Positions 26,783-35,949 of a stretch of DNA of 64,000 nucleotides are shown piece after piece (positions within the stretch are counted from its first letter, which is position 1; each line of letters opens with the position of its first letter). A program made the position numbers and the translations under genes. Source of the stretch: Agrobacterium larrymoorei. GTDB taxonomy: Bacteria > Pseudomonadota > Alphaproteobacteria > Rhizobiales > Rhizobiaceae. Location of the stretch: contig NZ_JAUTBL010000001.1 of the NCBI RefSeq assembly GCF_030819275.1, forward strand, positions 1,800,501 through 1,864,500, in the 5' to 3' direction. The notes beneath the pieces were generated by a model, which was given only the letters and a program-made list of their open reading frames with translations, was not told the origin of the DNA and did no database searches.

Positions 26783-26976
26783 CAGATCCAATCGACAACC
26801 TTCGTATCGCTGTGAGTGTTATCTGGCGCGGCTGCGGTGAGGCGCCGCCGACCGGCGAAAATCTTGATCGCGCGGCAGCCAACCTTGCCGATGCGTTGGC
26901 GAGCGGCCGCAAAGTGGCGCGCATTGACGACAAGACATTTCAGCCGCTTTACGGACCGCGACGGGACCTGGAATAG
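26779..26976 (+). CDS. small protein overlapping the amidase gene, possible amidase partner
   Basis: Protein of 65 residues, MTDPIDNLRIAVSV at the start, predicted soluble and mostly helical. Its ATG overlaps the amidase stop (ATGA), so it is translationally coupled. The family is not recognised. The position is like that of AtzG, a small helical subunit that binds amidase AtzE, and of GatC next to GatA, but no DUF4089 or GatC motif could be seen. A role as a stabilising or transamidation-type subunit is a guess from context. Base composition and codon use match the neighbours, which supports a real gene. Confidence 0.65.
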   Translation: MTDPIDNLRIAVSVIWRGCGEAPPTGENLDRAAANLADALASGRKVARIDDKTFQPLYGPRRDLE

Positions 26977-27079
26977 GCTTTTGTGCGCAGCAAAAAAATA
27001 AAACAAGTGAATAAAACAACCATTTGAAATTTTCATTCGATCCACTAGACTGCTTTCAACAACCAAAAAGGGGAACATC

Positions 27080-27919
27080 ATGAAAGCTTTGAACCGACTC
27101 GCCATCGTCGTCGCAATGACACTCTCTGCCGCGCCTTCTTTCGCTGAGAGCCCGATCAAAAGCGCGCTGGATGGCAATGCGCCTCCCTATGCTCAGCCCA
27201 AGCTCGATGGCAGCATCGAAGGTCTGACGGTGGATATGACCCAGGAAATTTCCAAGCGCATTGGTCGTGAAATCACCCTCGACGCCATGGCTTTCTCTGC
27301 CCTCGTCCCAGCGCTTCAGGCGGGCACCTATGATATGCTTTCCGTACCGTTCACCGCGACGAAGGAACGGTCGGACGCCTTCCTTCTGACCGAAGGCATA
27401 TGGTCGGCGGATCTCGCTTTCCTCATTCCCGCACGCGGCGATCAGGTGACCGACTACGCTCAGTTCAAGGGCAAGACGATCGCGACGAACAAGGGCAACG
27501 CTTACGAGAAATGGGCGCGCGAAAAGGCGGGTGACTACGGCTGGACCGTGGAATCCTACGGGTCGCTCAGCGATGCGGCACAGGCCGTGCAGGCCGGTCG
27601 TGCCGATGCTGCCCTGGTTGGGGTTGCCACCGGCTACACCATCGCCAAAAAGTCGCCCGCTCTCAAGGTTTCCGATTTGAGAGTGGAGACCGGACAGTAT
27701 TACTCCTACCCTGTACCAAAGGCATCTCCAGAACTTCGCGCGCAGCTCGATCGCGCCATCGAATGCATCAAGGCCGATGGCACCGCGGCCAAGCTCTACG
27801 AGAAATGGCTGGGTACTGCCCCTGCCGCTGGATCTCTGGAGGTCACGCCACAGCCAGGCATCGGACCTGTCGGTCTCGGCAATTACGACGCAACACCCCA
27901 CGACCTCGCCTGCAAGTAA
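27080..27919 (+). CDS. polar amino acid-type ABC transporter binding protein, copy 1
   Basis: Protein of 279 residues with AAAAGGGGAAC upstream and a signal peptide of about 22 residues (MKALNRLAIVV to APSFA). The mature chain has the family 3 binding-protein pattern: LDGSIEGLTVDMTQEI, LVPALQAGTYDMLSVPFTATKER, and the C-terminal IECIKADGTAAKLYEKWLG. It differs from classical amino acid binders at the ligand pocket, as does its paralog in the D-hydantoin cassette (about 43% alike by eye). The upstream 100 nt are AT-rich and probably carry a promoter. It feeds the ATPase and two permeases that follow. Confidence 0.9.
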   Translation: MKALNRLAIVVAMTLSAAPSFAESPIKSALDGNAPPYAQPKLDGSIEGLTVDMTQEISKRIGREITLDAMAFSALVPALQAGTYDMLSVPFTATKERSDAFLLTEGIWSADLAFLIPARGDQVTDYAQFKGKTIATNKGNAYEKWAREKAGDYGWTVESYGSLSDAAQAVQAGRADAALVGVATGYTIAKKSPALKVSDLRVETGQYYSYPVPKASPELRAQLDRAIECIKADGTAAKLYEKWLGTAPAAGSLEVTPQPGIGPVGLGNYDATPHDLACK

Positions 27920-27948
27920 GACGTTTCCGGGAAGAAGGTCCGCATCTC

Positions 27949-28695
27949 ATGTCGAAAACGATCATGCAGCCCATGCTCGACATTCAGGCGCTCTACAAGT
28001 CCTTCCATGGCGTAGACGTCCTGAGGAACATCAATCTGCGTATCACACGTGGTGAGTTGGTGTTTCTGATCGGGCCTTCCGGTTCCGGGAAGTCGACGCT
28101 CCTTCGGTGTTGTAACCGACTTGAGGAGCCAAGCGATGGCGCCATCATGGTGGATGGCGTCAACATCATGTCGCCGAAGACGGATATCAATCTGATGCGC
28201 CAGCGCATCGGCATGGTCTTCCAGTCTTTCAACCTCTACCCGCACATGACGGCTGAGGAAAACGTCATGCTGGCATTACGACGGGTTCAAGGCAAGTCCA
28301 CGGAGGAAGCGCGCGAGATCGCACACCGCGAGTTGAAGCGGATGGGATTGGGCGCACGTCTCACCCACTATCCTTCACAACTATCAGGCGGCCAGCAACA
28401 GCGCGTGGCGATTGCCCGTGCGCTAGCCCTCGGACCAGGCGTGATGCTTCTGGATGAGCCGACCTCGGCACTCGACCCTCAATTGGTAGGGGAAGTTTTG
28501 CAGGCCATGCGGGAAATGAAGGCCGAAGGCATGACCATGCTGGTGGTCAGCCATGAAATGCGTTTTGCCAGGGAGGCGGCCGATCGCGTCGCCTTCATGG
28601 AGGCGGGGGAGATCATCGAGCTTGGTGCACCGGGAGAGCTTCTGGCCAAGGGGCCAGACAGCCGTGCCTGCCAATTCCTGTCGCAGGGGCACTGA
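27949..28695 (+). CDS. polar amino acid-type ABC transporter ATP-binding protein, copy 1
   Basis: Protein of 248 residues from ATG 27949, with GAAGG upstream; the open frame extends 62 codons further but overlaps the binding-protein gene. Walker [16 protein letters not shown]-loop VFQSFNLYPHMTA, signature [15 protein letters not shown], Walker [13 protein letters not shown] and switch His in VVSHEM are intact. The [12 protein letters not shown] segment is shared with the paralog in the hydantoin cassette. It powers uptake with the two permeases encoded next. Confidence 0.93.
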   Translation: MSKTIMQPMLDIQALYKSFHGVDVLRNINLRITRGELVFLIGPSGSGKSTLLRCCNRLEEPSDGAIMVDGVNIMSPKTDINLMRQRIGMVFQSFNLYPHMTAEENVMLALRRVQGKSTEEAREIAHRELKRMGLGARLTHYPSQLSGGQQQRVAIARALALGPGVMLLDEPTSALDPQLVGEVLQAMREMKAEGMTMLVVSHEMRFAREAADRVAFMEAGEIIELGAPGELLAKGPDSRACQFLSQGH

Positions 28696-28700
28696 GCCCC

Positions 28701-29381
28701 ATGGATCTGCACGGACTGATCGCTCTTTTCTTCAATGTCGACGTGGCCGTTCAATATCTGCCGGACCTCTTGGCCGGACTTTGGGTGACGCTTTCACTTT
28801 CCGTCGTCATCGTGGTGTCGGGCCTCTCGCTCGGCCTGGCACTCGCTATCGTGCGGCTGATGTCGCATCGATATGTCGTAATGTTGCTGCGCCTATGGGT
28901 GGATTGTTTTCGCGCCGCTCCGCCGCTTGCAGTGGTTCTTCTGATGTATTTCGGTTTACCGAGTCTGGGGATCACACTCTCCGCCTATTGGGTGCTCTGG
29001 TTGACGCTGACCGCGATACTTGCCGCGTTCTGCGAGGAAATCTTCTGGGCCGGGATTGCTTCCATCGGAAAAGGCCAGTGGGAGGCGGCACGCTCCACCG
29101 GGCTGACCAATGCTGACACGTTTCGTTACGTCATCCTGCCGCAGGCGATGAAGATGTGTGTTCCGCCGTTGACCAACCGCGCCATTAGCATCACCAAGAA
29201 CACGGCGCTCGGCACGGCAATCGGCATGCCGGAACTGCTGAATGAGGCGCAGACGGCGCTCTCCTTTTCCGGTAACGCCACGCCGCTTATCCTTGCGGCA
29301 ATAGGTTACCTCATCATTTTCATGCCGGTCATGGCACTGGCCGGAAGACTGGAAAAACGTATGGTTTGGGGTGCGCGTTGA
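28701..29381 (+). CDS. polar amino acid-type ABC transporter permease A, copy 1
   Basis: Protein of 226 residues, five hydrophobic segments, HisQ/HisM/GlnP family. Near the N-terminus VQYLPDLLAGLWVTLSLSVVIVV is the usual first helix of these permeases; the EAA loop reads QWEAARSTGLTNADTFRYVILPQA. The stop overlaps the next permease start (TGATG). It forms a heterodimer with that protein. A long alternative frame through this gene is a shadow. Confidence 0.92.
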   Translation: MDLHGLIALFFNVDVAVQYLPDLLAGLWVTLSLSVVIVVSGLSLGLALAIVRLMSHRYVVMLLRLWVDCFRAAPPLAVVLLMYFGLPSLGITLSAYWVLWLTLTAILAAFCEEIFWAGIASIGKGQWEAARSTGLTNADTFRYVILPQAMKMCVPPLTNRAISITKNTALGTAIGMPELLNEAQTALSFSGNATPLILAAIGYLIIFMPVMALAGRLEKRMVWGAR

Positions 29382-30040
29382 TGAATGGTTTTATCGAGCA
29401 ATTCTTCAACACGGACGTGATGGTACAGGCGCTTCCTTATCTGTTGAAGGGATTACTCATCACGCTCAGCCTGACCTTGTTGCTAGCGCCGCTCGGCATG
29501 GTGTTCGGCCTTTCGCTGGCACTTGCATCCAATCCGCGCAATCCGGCGATGCGGATTTTTATCCGCGGGTGGATCAATATATTTCGTGCTTTGCCACCGT
29601 TGGTGCTGATCATCCTGACCTTCTCGGGTCTTCCCTTTCTGGGTGTAAGGCTGCCAGCGATGGCCTGTGTCATCATCGCGCTTCTCCTGAACAACTCTGC
29701 CTATTTCTGCGAGATCTTCAGAGCTGGCCTCGGCTCTGTTTCTTCGGGCCAGCTCGAAGCGGCGCGGTCGACAGGACTGACAACCGTCGACGCTATGCGC
29801 TACGTCGTGCTGCCCCAGGCCGTGAGGAATGTTCTTCCCGACCTTGCGTCCAACAGCATCGAGGTGATGAAGAGCACATCGCTCGCGGCCATTGTCGGCG
29901 TGGGAGAATTGCTCTACGTCGCAGGCAACATTCGATCCGTTACCTACAACACCACGCCGCTGATGCTAGCAGCCATCATGTATCTCGCCATCCTGCTGCC
30001 CTGCGTTCGGCTGGCCGGGCGACTGGAGCGAAAACTATAG
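29381..30040 (+). CDS. polar amino acid-type ABC transporter permease B, copy 1
   Basis: Protein of 219 residues starting at the ATG that overlaps the previous stop. It has the same family layout, with FRALPPLVLIILTFSGLPFLG and the EAA loop QLEAARSTGLTTVDAMRYVVLPQAVRN. It completes the SBP-ATPase-permease-permease unit that has a close counterpart, in the same gene order, in the D-hydantoin operon. Confidence 0.92.
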   Translation: MNGFIEQFFNTDVMVQALPYLLKGLLITLSLTLLLAPLGMVFGLSLALASNPRNPAMRIFIRGWINIFRALPPLVLIILTFSGLPFLGVRLPAMACVIIALLLNNSAYFCEIFRAGLGSVSSGQLEAARSTGLTTVDAMRYVVLPQAVRNVLPDLASNSIEVMKSTSLAAIVGVGELLYVAGNIRSVTYNTTPLMLAAIMYLAILLPCVRLAGRLERKL

Positions 30041-30114
30041 GATCATAGACGTGGGAAGGGCTCTCATCGCACCAAGGCTTATAGGGTCATTGGGCGTGAC
30101 GGCTCAGCGCACTG

Positions 30115-30915
30115 TCAGGCTCCGCCTACGTCTCCTTTACGAGCGCTTCTACGGAACGTCGAGGGCTGGTACTCGGAGGAAAAACGTTCGCCTTCGCCAA
30201 CCAGATAGTCATTGAAGAGACTGAAATATTCCCGTTCAGGTGCACCATAAGACTGCTGAGCGAAGTCCTTGAGAGCCCTACGATCACGGATCGTCACAAT
30301 GCCCCTTGAGGCGTGGACCAGATGTTTTTCTTCCAAGCTATGGAAAGCCGTGGTGATACTCGGGCGACGAAGAGCCAATATTTGCCCGAGATTTTCGTGG
30401 GTTACTTTGATCTCGTTGTGCCAAACTCGGTCTCGGCACATCAGTAACCACCGAGCCAAACGGACGTCAATCATGTCCACAGCATTCGACTGGGCCGCGT
30501 AGGCCATTTGTATCTGAAATGCCAAGGAGAAGCGCCTAACGACGTCGGCAACGACAGAATCTTCCTCGACAGCACTCAGGAAGTTGCTCAACTTCATTCT
30601 GAAACCGTCGCCTGGAAGGTGCATAACCATGTCAAAAGCACTGCATGCTGTTGGGTATGCCAAGGCCCAGGGGGCAAGCCCTTCATATCCGATCATGCCG
30701 ACGGCGAACGTATCGGACTTAGCAGACGGAACCTGAACGGAGATGATGCCGGAGTTGAGAAAATATACATCGTCTAGGGTCTGGCCCCGGCAGGCAATCC
30801 GATAATCTTTCGGAAGCGAAACGCTTTCAAGCTCAGCAAAAAGACGACGCCTCGAACGTGCGGGTAGAAGTGTCAGCAGCTGGTTTTGCGGATGAGTATA
30901 GGGAATGTCTACCAT
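30115..30915 (-). CDS. Crp/Fnr-type transcriptional regulator
   Basis: Protein of 266 residues. The N-terminal cyclic-nucleotide-binding-like barrel (about 10-130) has SVSLPKDYRIACRGQTLDDVYFLNSGIISV. The C-terminal winged helix (about 155-225) contains HENLGQILALRRPSITTAFHSLEEKHLV. No cysteine cluster of the FNR type is present, so iron-sulfur sensing is unlikely. Such rhizobial Crp-like proteins often have a degenerate cNMP site. It converges with the ABC operon end and could control it or the divergent side; this is not shown by any site seen. Confidence 0.88.
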   Translation of the reverse strand: MVDIPYTHPQNQLLTLLPARSRRRLFAELESVSLPKDYRIACRGQTLDDVYFLNSGIISVQVPSAKSDTFAVGMIGYEGLAPWALAYPTACSAFDMVMHLPGDGFRMKLSNFLSAVEEDSVVADVVRRFSLAFQIQMAYAAQSNAVDMIDVRLARWLLMCRDRVWHNEIKVTHENLGQILALRRPSITTAFHSLEEKHLVHASRGIVTIRDRRALKDFAQQSYGAPEREYFSLFNDYLVGEGERFSSEYQPSTFRRSARKGDVGGA

Positions 30916-31241
30916 ATATCTTTTCCAGCTGGGGCAAGAGCGGTTGACTCCCAGCCGCCCGCGCCCATGGTCGTAAGCGAACGATAGTGAACCCTAACAT
31001 ACCTCATAGGAGGTGTCGAATCACGGAGGCGAACGGTCCATTTCCGGACGGTCGCCGAATTGCAGCCTGTGTTCTTCGGACCGGCATCTTCCATGGTCGT
31101 GTTTCGGGTGTGGTTTTGAGTGCGCGGATCAGGTCGTGGTTCTTTCGCCTGCCGTTTGGGCGGACGCGGAAGCAACACCGCGCAGCGTCTGCATCCAGAC
31201 GAGCTGCTCGTGCTTGATAAGCTCGGTCGGCTCGTGCAGCG
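30916..31241. other. intergenic region between Crp-like and LysR genes
   Basis: About 326 bp without a credible gene. It holds the promoter of the Crp-like gene on its left side and the 3' end of the hydantoin operon on its right. No hairpin with a T-run was found. Confidence 0.4.
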
Positions 31242-32184
31242 CTAGCGTGTTCCGAAGATCGCCGGCATGCCGCCCACTGCGAAATCCGTCAGCGCTTTGC
31301 GCATTTCCGAAATGAAAGCGTGTTGGAGGCGCGAGCGAGGTACGCCCTTGCGGGTTATTAGAACTGCCGCAAGCTCGATCGGTGGTAGAAAATCACACTC
31401 GACGAGACCGAGGCCGGCATTGAATGCCGCCGTATAGGGATCGATGACCGCAGAGCCGATACCGGCACGCGCAAGAACAGCCGCCGTCGAGCAATAGCGA
31501 ACTTCAACGCGTGGCTTGTATGCGACGCCGTCACGTTCGAAGGCGGCGCGGACGAGGCGACCAAGGGTCGAGTCAACTTCAAGCCCGACGAAGTCGTGCT
31601 TCGCGAGTGTTTCGGCATTGACGACAGTATCGGTCGTTTCCTCAGTCCTGGGGACGACCGCAACCATATGGGTGCGTGCCAGAACCTCGACATTGACCGC
31701 AGGATGTCGTTCCAGGGCAAGTGCAAGTCCAATATCTGCATTGCCGCTCTGAACAGCGTCCACAACATGCTCCAACCGGCGGACATCATAGGCGATGGAG
31801 ACATCTTTACGCTCCTTGAGAAACCGCCTCATAGCCAGTGGAGCAACAGTATGTCCCAGTGGCGGGGTGGAAATCACCCGCAGTCGCCCCGAGACACCCT
31901 GGCGCATATCCTGTGCACGCGAGGCAAAACCTCTCAGCAGACTGAAAACCGGCTTGATATCTTCATGCAGCGCGACCGCCTCTTCCGTTGGCTGAAGACG
32001 TCGATGCAGACGCTCAAACAGGGTGACGCCCCGTTTGCGTTTCCAGTTGGCGAATACCGTTGGAGACTGCTGGTTGGGAGATGCCGAGCTGCTCGGCGGC
32101 CTCGACCGTGGTTCCACACCGCATGATCGCATCAAAGATTTCCAGGAGGCGAAGCGAGAGATCGGATTTGCCAGGGTCGATCAT
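31242..32184 (-). pseudogene. LysR-type regulator, last gene of the D-hydantoin operon, single frameshift
   Basis: ATG 32184 overlaps the stop of the racemase gene (ATGA). The first frame gives a normal LysR helix-turn-helix: LEIFDAIMRCGTTVEAAEQLGISQPAVSNGIRQLETQTG. It then ends in a stop, while the neighbouring frame continues VTLFERLHRRLQPTEEA and the full substrate-binding domain to IFGTR at 31242. One extra base in the run of four C (32029-32032, plus strand) explains the break; removal gives 313 residues, normal for LysR proteins. It could be a recent mutation or a sequencing error. An intact version would be the regulator of the hydantoin genes. Confidence 0.88.
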
Positions 32185-32852
32185 GCCGTTCCCGCCATTA
32201 GCGTACCGAACGCCATGGCGACGGCTGCCTGGGTGGGATCGATAATCGGGCAACCGATCTCCGCTTCCAGTCTCGTGCGATGGCCGGACATGCCGGCGCA
32301 ACCCAGCACGATTGCGCCGGCACCCAGCGCTTTCAATTTGCGGGCAGCGCGGAGAAGGAGCTCGTAGCTCTCCTCCCCATGGCCGCTATCGGCAACACTG
32401 ATAGACCCCTCCAGCGCAATTTCGCCCGCTAGACGTTGATCGACACCGAGCCGGCGGAGATTGCGCAAGTGGCGCGGGATAGAGCCCTCTGATACCGCGA
32501 TGACGCCGAACATATCGGCGAGTGCCAAGGCATGAAGGACGCCAGCATCCTGAATGCCGTAAACCGGCATGCGGGTGATGGATCGGGCGAGGTCCAGTCC
32601 GGGCTGCGAGTAGCATGCCAGAATATAGGCCGCAGCATCAGGACGGGATTCGATCACCGCCGCCGTGTGAAGCGCTGCTTCGTCCACGTGACGCTGCGTG
32701 ATGATGCCTGGCGGCGCATGCGCGATGGTAACGCATTCTATGGTTGGACCACCAATACGGGTAAAACCAGAAAGCGCCATTCTCAAGCCATCCGTTACGC
32801 TTTCAGAACTGTTGGGATTGATCACCAGAATTTTTTGCGCGTTCTCATCCAT
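32181..32852 (-). CDS. hydantoin racemase (Asp/Glu racemase family, HyuE)
   Basis: Protein of 223 residues starting immediately after the hydantoinase stop. N-terminal ILVINPNSSESVTDG, catalytic cysteines C80 in AYILACYSQPG and C185 in AIVLGCAGMSG, and C-terminal CPIIDPTQAAVAMA are diagnostic of HyuE-type hydantoin racemases. It racemises 5-monosubstituted hydantoins so that L-forms can enter the D-selective pathway. It lies in one operon with D-hydantoinase and D-carbamoylase. It differs strongly from the larger racemase of the 12.4-kb operon. Confidence 0.9.
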   Translation of the reverse strand: MDENAQKILVINPNSSESVTDGLRMALSGFTRIGGPTIECVTIAHAPPGIITQRHVDEAALHTAAVIESRPDAAAYILACYSQPGLDLARSITRMPVYGIQDAGVLHALALADMFGVIAVSEGSIPRHLRNLRRLGVDQRLAGEIALEGSISVADSGHGEESYELLLRAARKLKALGAGAIVLGCAGMSGHRTRLEAEIGCPIIDPTQAAVAMAFGTLMAGTA

Positions 32853-34313
32853 TCAGGGTGCCACCTCATGGCTATATCGCGCTGCGACCTCAAACTCTAC
32901 CGCACGATGACCGGGCATAGCGCCCGTGTCGACAGGCTGTCTTGCGATGAACCGGCCTTCGCCTCGGTCTGCCTTTAGAACGCCCTTTTCCACAATCACC
33001 CGGCCATGGTTCATCACGAGTTCCGGCCAGCCTTGGATATCCATTCCCTCGAAGGGGGTGTAGTCCATATTGTCGTGCTGCATCTCCAGCGTTACCTTGC
33101 GGCTCTCGTCCGGATTCCAGATCGCGATATCGGCATCGAAGCCTGGCAAGATCGCGCCCTTCTGCGACAGGCCGAAAACCCTTGCGGCATTCGAACTGGA
33201 CAGTTTGACGAAATCGCCAAGCGTGATCCTTCCTTTACTAACGCCTTCCGAAAAGAGATAGGGAAGCCGCATGGCAATACCTGGCATGCCATTGGCAATT
33301 TTCGGATAGGGCGCATCCATCCCGTTGAGGAATTTGCCGGACGCGTCGGCCCTGTAGGGTGCGTGATCGGACGAGACGCTTTCGAATGTCCCGGCCCTTA
33401 TGTGTTGCCAAAGTCTCTCCTGCGTTTCACGATCACGCAAAGGCGGCGAGCAGATATATTTGGCGCCGTCCATACCGGGCCGGTCAAGGTCAGCCCGGGT
33501 CAGAGCAAGATATTGCGGGCATGTTTCGGCGAAGATTTTCGCGCCAGCGAATTTCTCCCGCCTGACGATATCCGCACCGCCTTGTGTGGAAACGTGAACG
33601 ATGAAGAGTGCTGCATCCACGAGCTTGGCAAGCGAAATGGCGCGGTTGATCGCTTCTTCCTCTGCCAGTTCCGGCCTGCTCAGCGCATGATATTTGGGTC
33701 CCGTGAGGCCCGCCTGCGCAAAGCGCCGGTTCATCCACTTCACCATGTCATTGTTTTCCGCATGAACCATGGTGAGCGCACCATGGGTCTTCGCCATGGT
33801 CAGAATGTCCAGCATTCCACCGTCGCCGATATTCATCAGATCATAGGTCATGAAGACCTTGAAGGAGGTGATCCCTCTGCCGAAAACCCCCGGTAACTCG
33901 TCGAGAACGGCAGGCGACGGATCGGAGATGATGAGGTGGTAGGAGTAGTCGATGACGGAATTGGGGACGGCCCGTCCGTCATAGGTGGCGATAACCTCGG
34001 CGATCGACTGACCACGGTGCTGCGCGGCAAAAGGCACAAAGCAGGAATTTCCGCCAAAGGCCGCGGAGACGGAACCGGAATAATAATCATCCGCCGTCAT
34101 GATCCCGGAGGAGCTTTCCTGCGCAATGTGACAATGCGCCTCGATACCGCCCGGCAAAACCAGACGGCCACCCGCATCGATCCGCCGCTCTCCGCCCGAA
34201 ATTTTTTCCGCAACAGCAACGATCTTGCCGTCGGCTATGCCAACGTCCGCCTTGAATGTCTCATTTGGCGTGACGACCGTGCCGCCCGAAATTACCGTAT
34301 CGTAGTGCATCAT
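32853..34313 (-). CDS. D-hydantoinase / dihydropyrimidinase
   Basis: Protein of 486 residues from ATG 34313 with AGGAAAGC upstream. Metal ligands of the cyclic amidohydrolase family are in place: H60 and H62 in GGIEAHCHI, the lysine to be carboxylated K152 in ITSFKVFMTYD, H184 in MVHAENND, H240 in FIVHVSTQGG and D316 in SSDHAPY. The first metal site reads EAHCH where the family usually has DVHTH or DPHTH. It opens dihydropyrimidines or D-5-substituted hydantoins to N-carbamoyl-D-amino acids. The carbamoylase gene ends 13 nt upstream. D-selectivity is inferred from the neighbour. Confidence 0.92.
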   Translation of the reverse strand: MMHYDTVISGGTVVTPNETFKADVGIADGKIVAVAEKISGGERRIDAGGRLVLPGGIEAHCHIAQESSSGIMTADDYYSGSVSAAFGGNSCFVPFAAQHRGQSIAEVIATYDGRAVPNSVIDYSYHLIISDPSPAVLDELPGVFGRGITSFKVFMTYDLMNIGDGGMLDILTMAKTHGALTMVHAENNDMVKWMNRRFAQAGLTGPKYHALSRPELAEEEAINRAISLAKLVDAALFIVHVSTQGGADIVRREKFAGAKIFAETCPQYLALTRADLDRPGMDGAKYICSPPLRDRETQERLWQHIRAGTFESVSSDHAPYRADASGKFLNGMDAPYPKIANGMPGIAMRLPYLFSEGVSKGRITLGDFVKLSSSNAARVFGLSQKGAILPGFDADIAIWNPDESRKVTLEMQHDNMDYTPFEGMDIQGWPELVMNHGRVIVEKGVLKADRGEGRFIARQPVDTGAMPGHRAVEFEVAARYSHEVAP

Positions 34314-34326
34314 GCTTTCCTGCTGC

Positions 34327-35253
34327 TCAAACCGAAACGATGGCACCCGTCTGTGACGTGATGCGGTCATAGTGCTCGATCCGCCGATGACGGGCAAAGT
34401 CGAAGATCGTCGATTTGCCAAAGGCGCATTTGGCGAAATCGCAGTCAGCCAGGATCAACTCATCTTCTTCCGTTTCGGCCCGTGCCAGAACGAATCCGTC
34501 CGGATCGACTATGATCGAGCCACCCATCAGCGGATGTCCGTCTTCCATGCCGGCTTTCGCGATGCCAACCACGTAGGTCGCATTCTGATAGGCCCCCGCC
34601 TGCAGCGAGAGATCCGAGTGAAACAGGCGCTTTTCCACGCCTTCGGCGCTCATCTGACTGTTCACCGAAGGCGTGTTGTAACCGATGGTGATCAATTCTA
34701 CGCCCTGCAGGCCCATGCAGCGATAGGTTTCCGGCCAGCGGCGATCGTTGCAAATCGCCATGCCCATGATAACACCCTCATTGCGCCAGACATTGAAGCC
34801 GAGATCGCCCGGTTCGAAGTAGCGTTTTTCCAGATGCTGGAAAGCGCGCTCTGGGTCATATTCGTCATGGCCTGGCAGGTGCACCTTGCGATATTTGCCG
34901 ATAATCTCGCCCTTCCGGTTGGTGACGATCGAGGTGTTGAAACGACGCCCCTCCGGTGTCAGCTCGGCGTAACCGAATGTCATCGCGACACCGAGGTCGC
35001 GGGCACGCTCGAACAGCGCCATGGTGGCGGCATTGGGCATCTCGGTTTCGAACCATGTATCCACTTCTTTCCAATCAGGCATGTACCAGCGGGGAAAAAA
35101 CGTGGTCAACGCGAGTTCGGGATAGACGATCATTTCGGCACCACGCGCTGCGGCCTGTTCCAAGAGTTCCACCATGCGGGCAACTACAACGGCCCGGCTA
35201 TCACTTTTTTGAATGGCGCCGAGCTGAGCGCCGGCAATGATCAATCGCGTCAT
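34327..35253 (-). CDS. N-carbamoyl-D-amino acid hydrolase (D-carbamoylase)
   Basis: Protein of 308 residues from ATG 35253, with AGGAAGGAAC upstream. Nitrilase fold with the full triad: E46 in VYPELALTTFFPRW, K123 in YRKVHLPGHDEY, C168 in MAICNDRRWPE. Long stretches (PELALTTFFPRW, FQHLEKRYFEPGDLGF, ICNDRRWPET) match the well-known Agrobacterium D-carbamoylase, which is about 304 residues. It removes the carbamoyl group from N-carbamoyl-D-amino acids, giving D-amino acid, CO2 and ammonia. It acts in the cytoplasm directly after the D-hydantoinase. Confidence 0.95.
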   Translation of the reverse strand: MTRLIIAGAQLGAIQKSDSRAVVVARMVELLEQAAARGAEMIVYPELALTTFFPRWYMPDWKEVDTWFETEMPNAATMALFERARDLGVAMTFGYAELTPEGRRFNTSIVTNRKGEIIGKYRKVHLPGHDEYDPERAFQHLEKRYFEPGDLGFNVWRNEGVIMGMAICNDRRWPETYRCMGLQGVELITIGYNTPSVNSQMSAEGVEKRLFHSDLSLQAGAYQNATYVVGIAKAGMEDGHPLMGGSIIVDPDGFVLARAETEEDELILADCDFAKCAFGKSTIFDFARHRRIEHYDRITSQTGAIVSV

Positions 35254-35281
35254 GAGAATGTTCCTTCCTTGATGTTGCCCA

Positions 35282-35947
35282 TCACGCTGCGAGGCGGCGT
35301 TGAAAACGGCTGACCAGCCGGACAACGGGCCACAGAATGACGAGGTATATGAGAGCCGCCAGCACCAGCGGCGAGGCGTTGTATGTAATCGACCGCGCCA
35401 TGTTGGCGGTGTAAAGAAGCTCCGAAAGGGAGACGACGGAGGCAAGCGAGGTGAGCTTGACCACCTCTACCGTGTTCGACAGGAGATCGGGTAGAACATT
35501 ACGCGCCGCCTGGGGCAGCACCACGCTTGTCAGCGTCTGCATCTGACTGAGACCGGTGGACCGCGCCGCCTCCCACTGGCCCTTACTGACGGAAAGAATG
35601 CCCGCCCGATAAACCTCTGCATAATAGGCGGAATTATTCAGCAGAAATGCGAGCACGACCGCCGTAAAAGGTGAAATTTCGATGCCTGCGAAAGGCAGCC
35701 CGGAATAGATGAAGATCAACAGGACAAGCGGCGGCAGCGCACGAAAGATATCGGTCAGGACCAGAGCGGGCAAACGCAACCAGCGTCTTGGGCTGAGATT
35801 GGCAAGCGACAGCAGTAGACCGCCTATGAGACCGAGCAGAATGACTGCGGCGCAGAGTTTGGCCGTCATCCATAGTCCCGAAAGCATCAGCGGTAGAGAC
35901 TTCGCCATGATCGTGAGGTTGAAGAACTGATCCAGAAGGTTCTGCAT
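35282..35947 (-). CDS. polar amino acid-type ABC transporter permease B, hydantoin operon
   Basis: Protein of 221 residues of the HisM/GlnP family with five membrane segments. IFRALPPLVLLIFIYSGLPFAG and the EAA loop QWEAARSTGLSQMQTLTSVVLPQAARN match the copy-1 permease B closely. Starts 2 nt after the preceding permease stop. The carbamoylase gene follows after 28 nt, tying uptake to D-hydantoin breakdown. Confidence 0.92.
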   Translation of the reverse strand: MQNLLDQFFNLTIMAKSLPLMLSGLWMTAKLCAAVILLGLIGGLLLSLANLSPRRWLRLPALVLTDIFRALPPLVLLIFIYSGLPFAGIEISPFTAVVLAFLLNNSAYYAEVYRAGILSVSKGQWEAARSTGLSQMQTLTSVVLPQAARNVLPDLLSNTVEVVKLTSLASVVSLSELLYTANMARSITYNASPLVLAALIYLVILWPVVRLVSRFQRRLAA

Positions 35948-35949
35948 GA

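Noticed and set aside
29371..30048. 225-codon plus-strand open frame inside the second permease
   Set aside because: Shadow frame: the permease in the other frame has membrane segments and the EAA loop, this one is Arg/His-rich without pattern.
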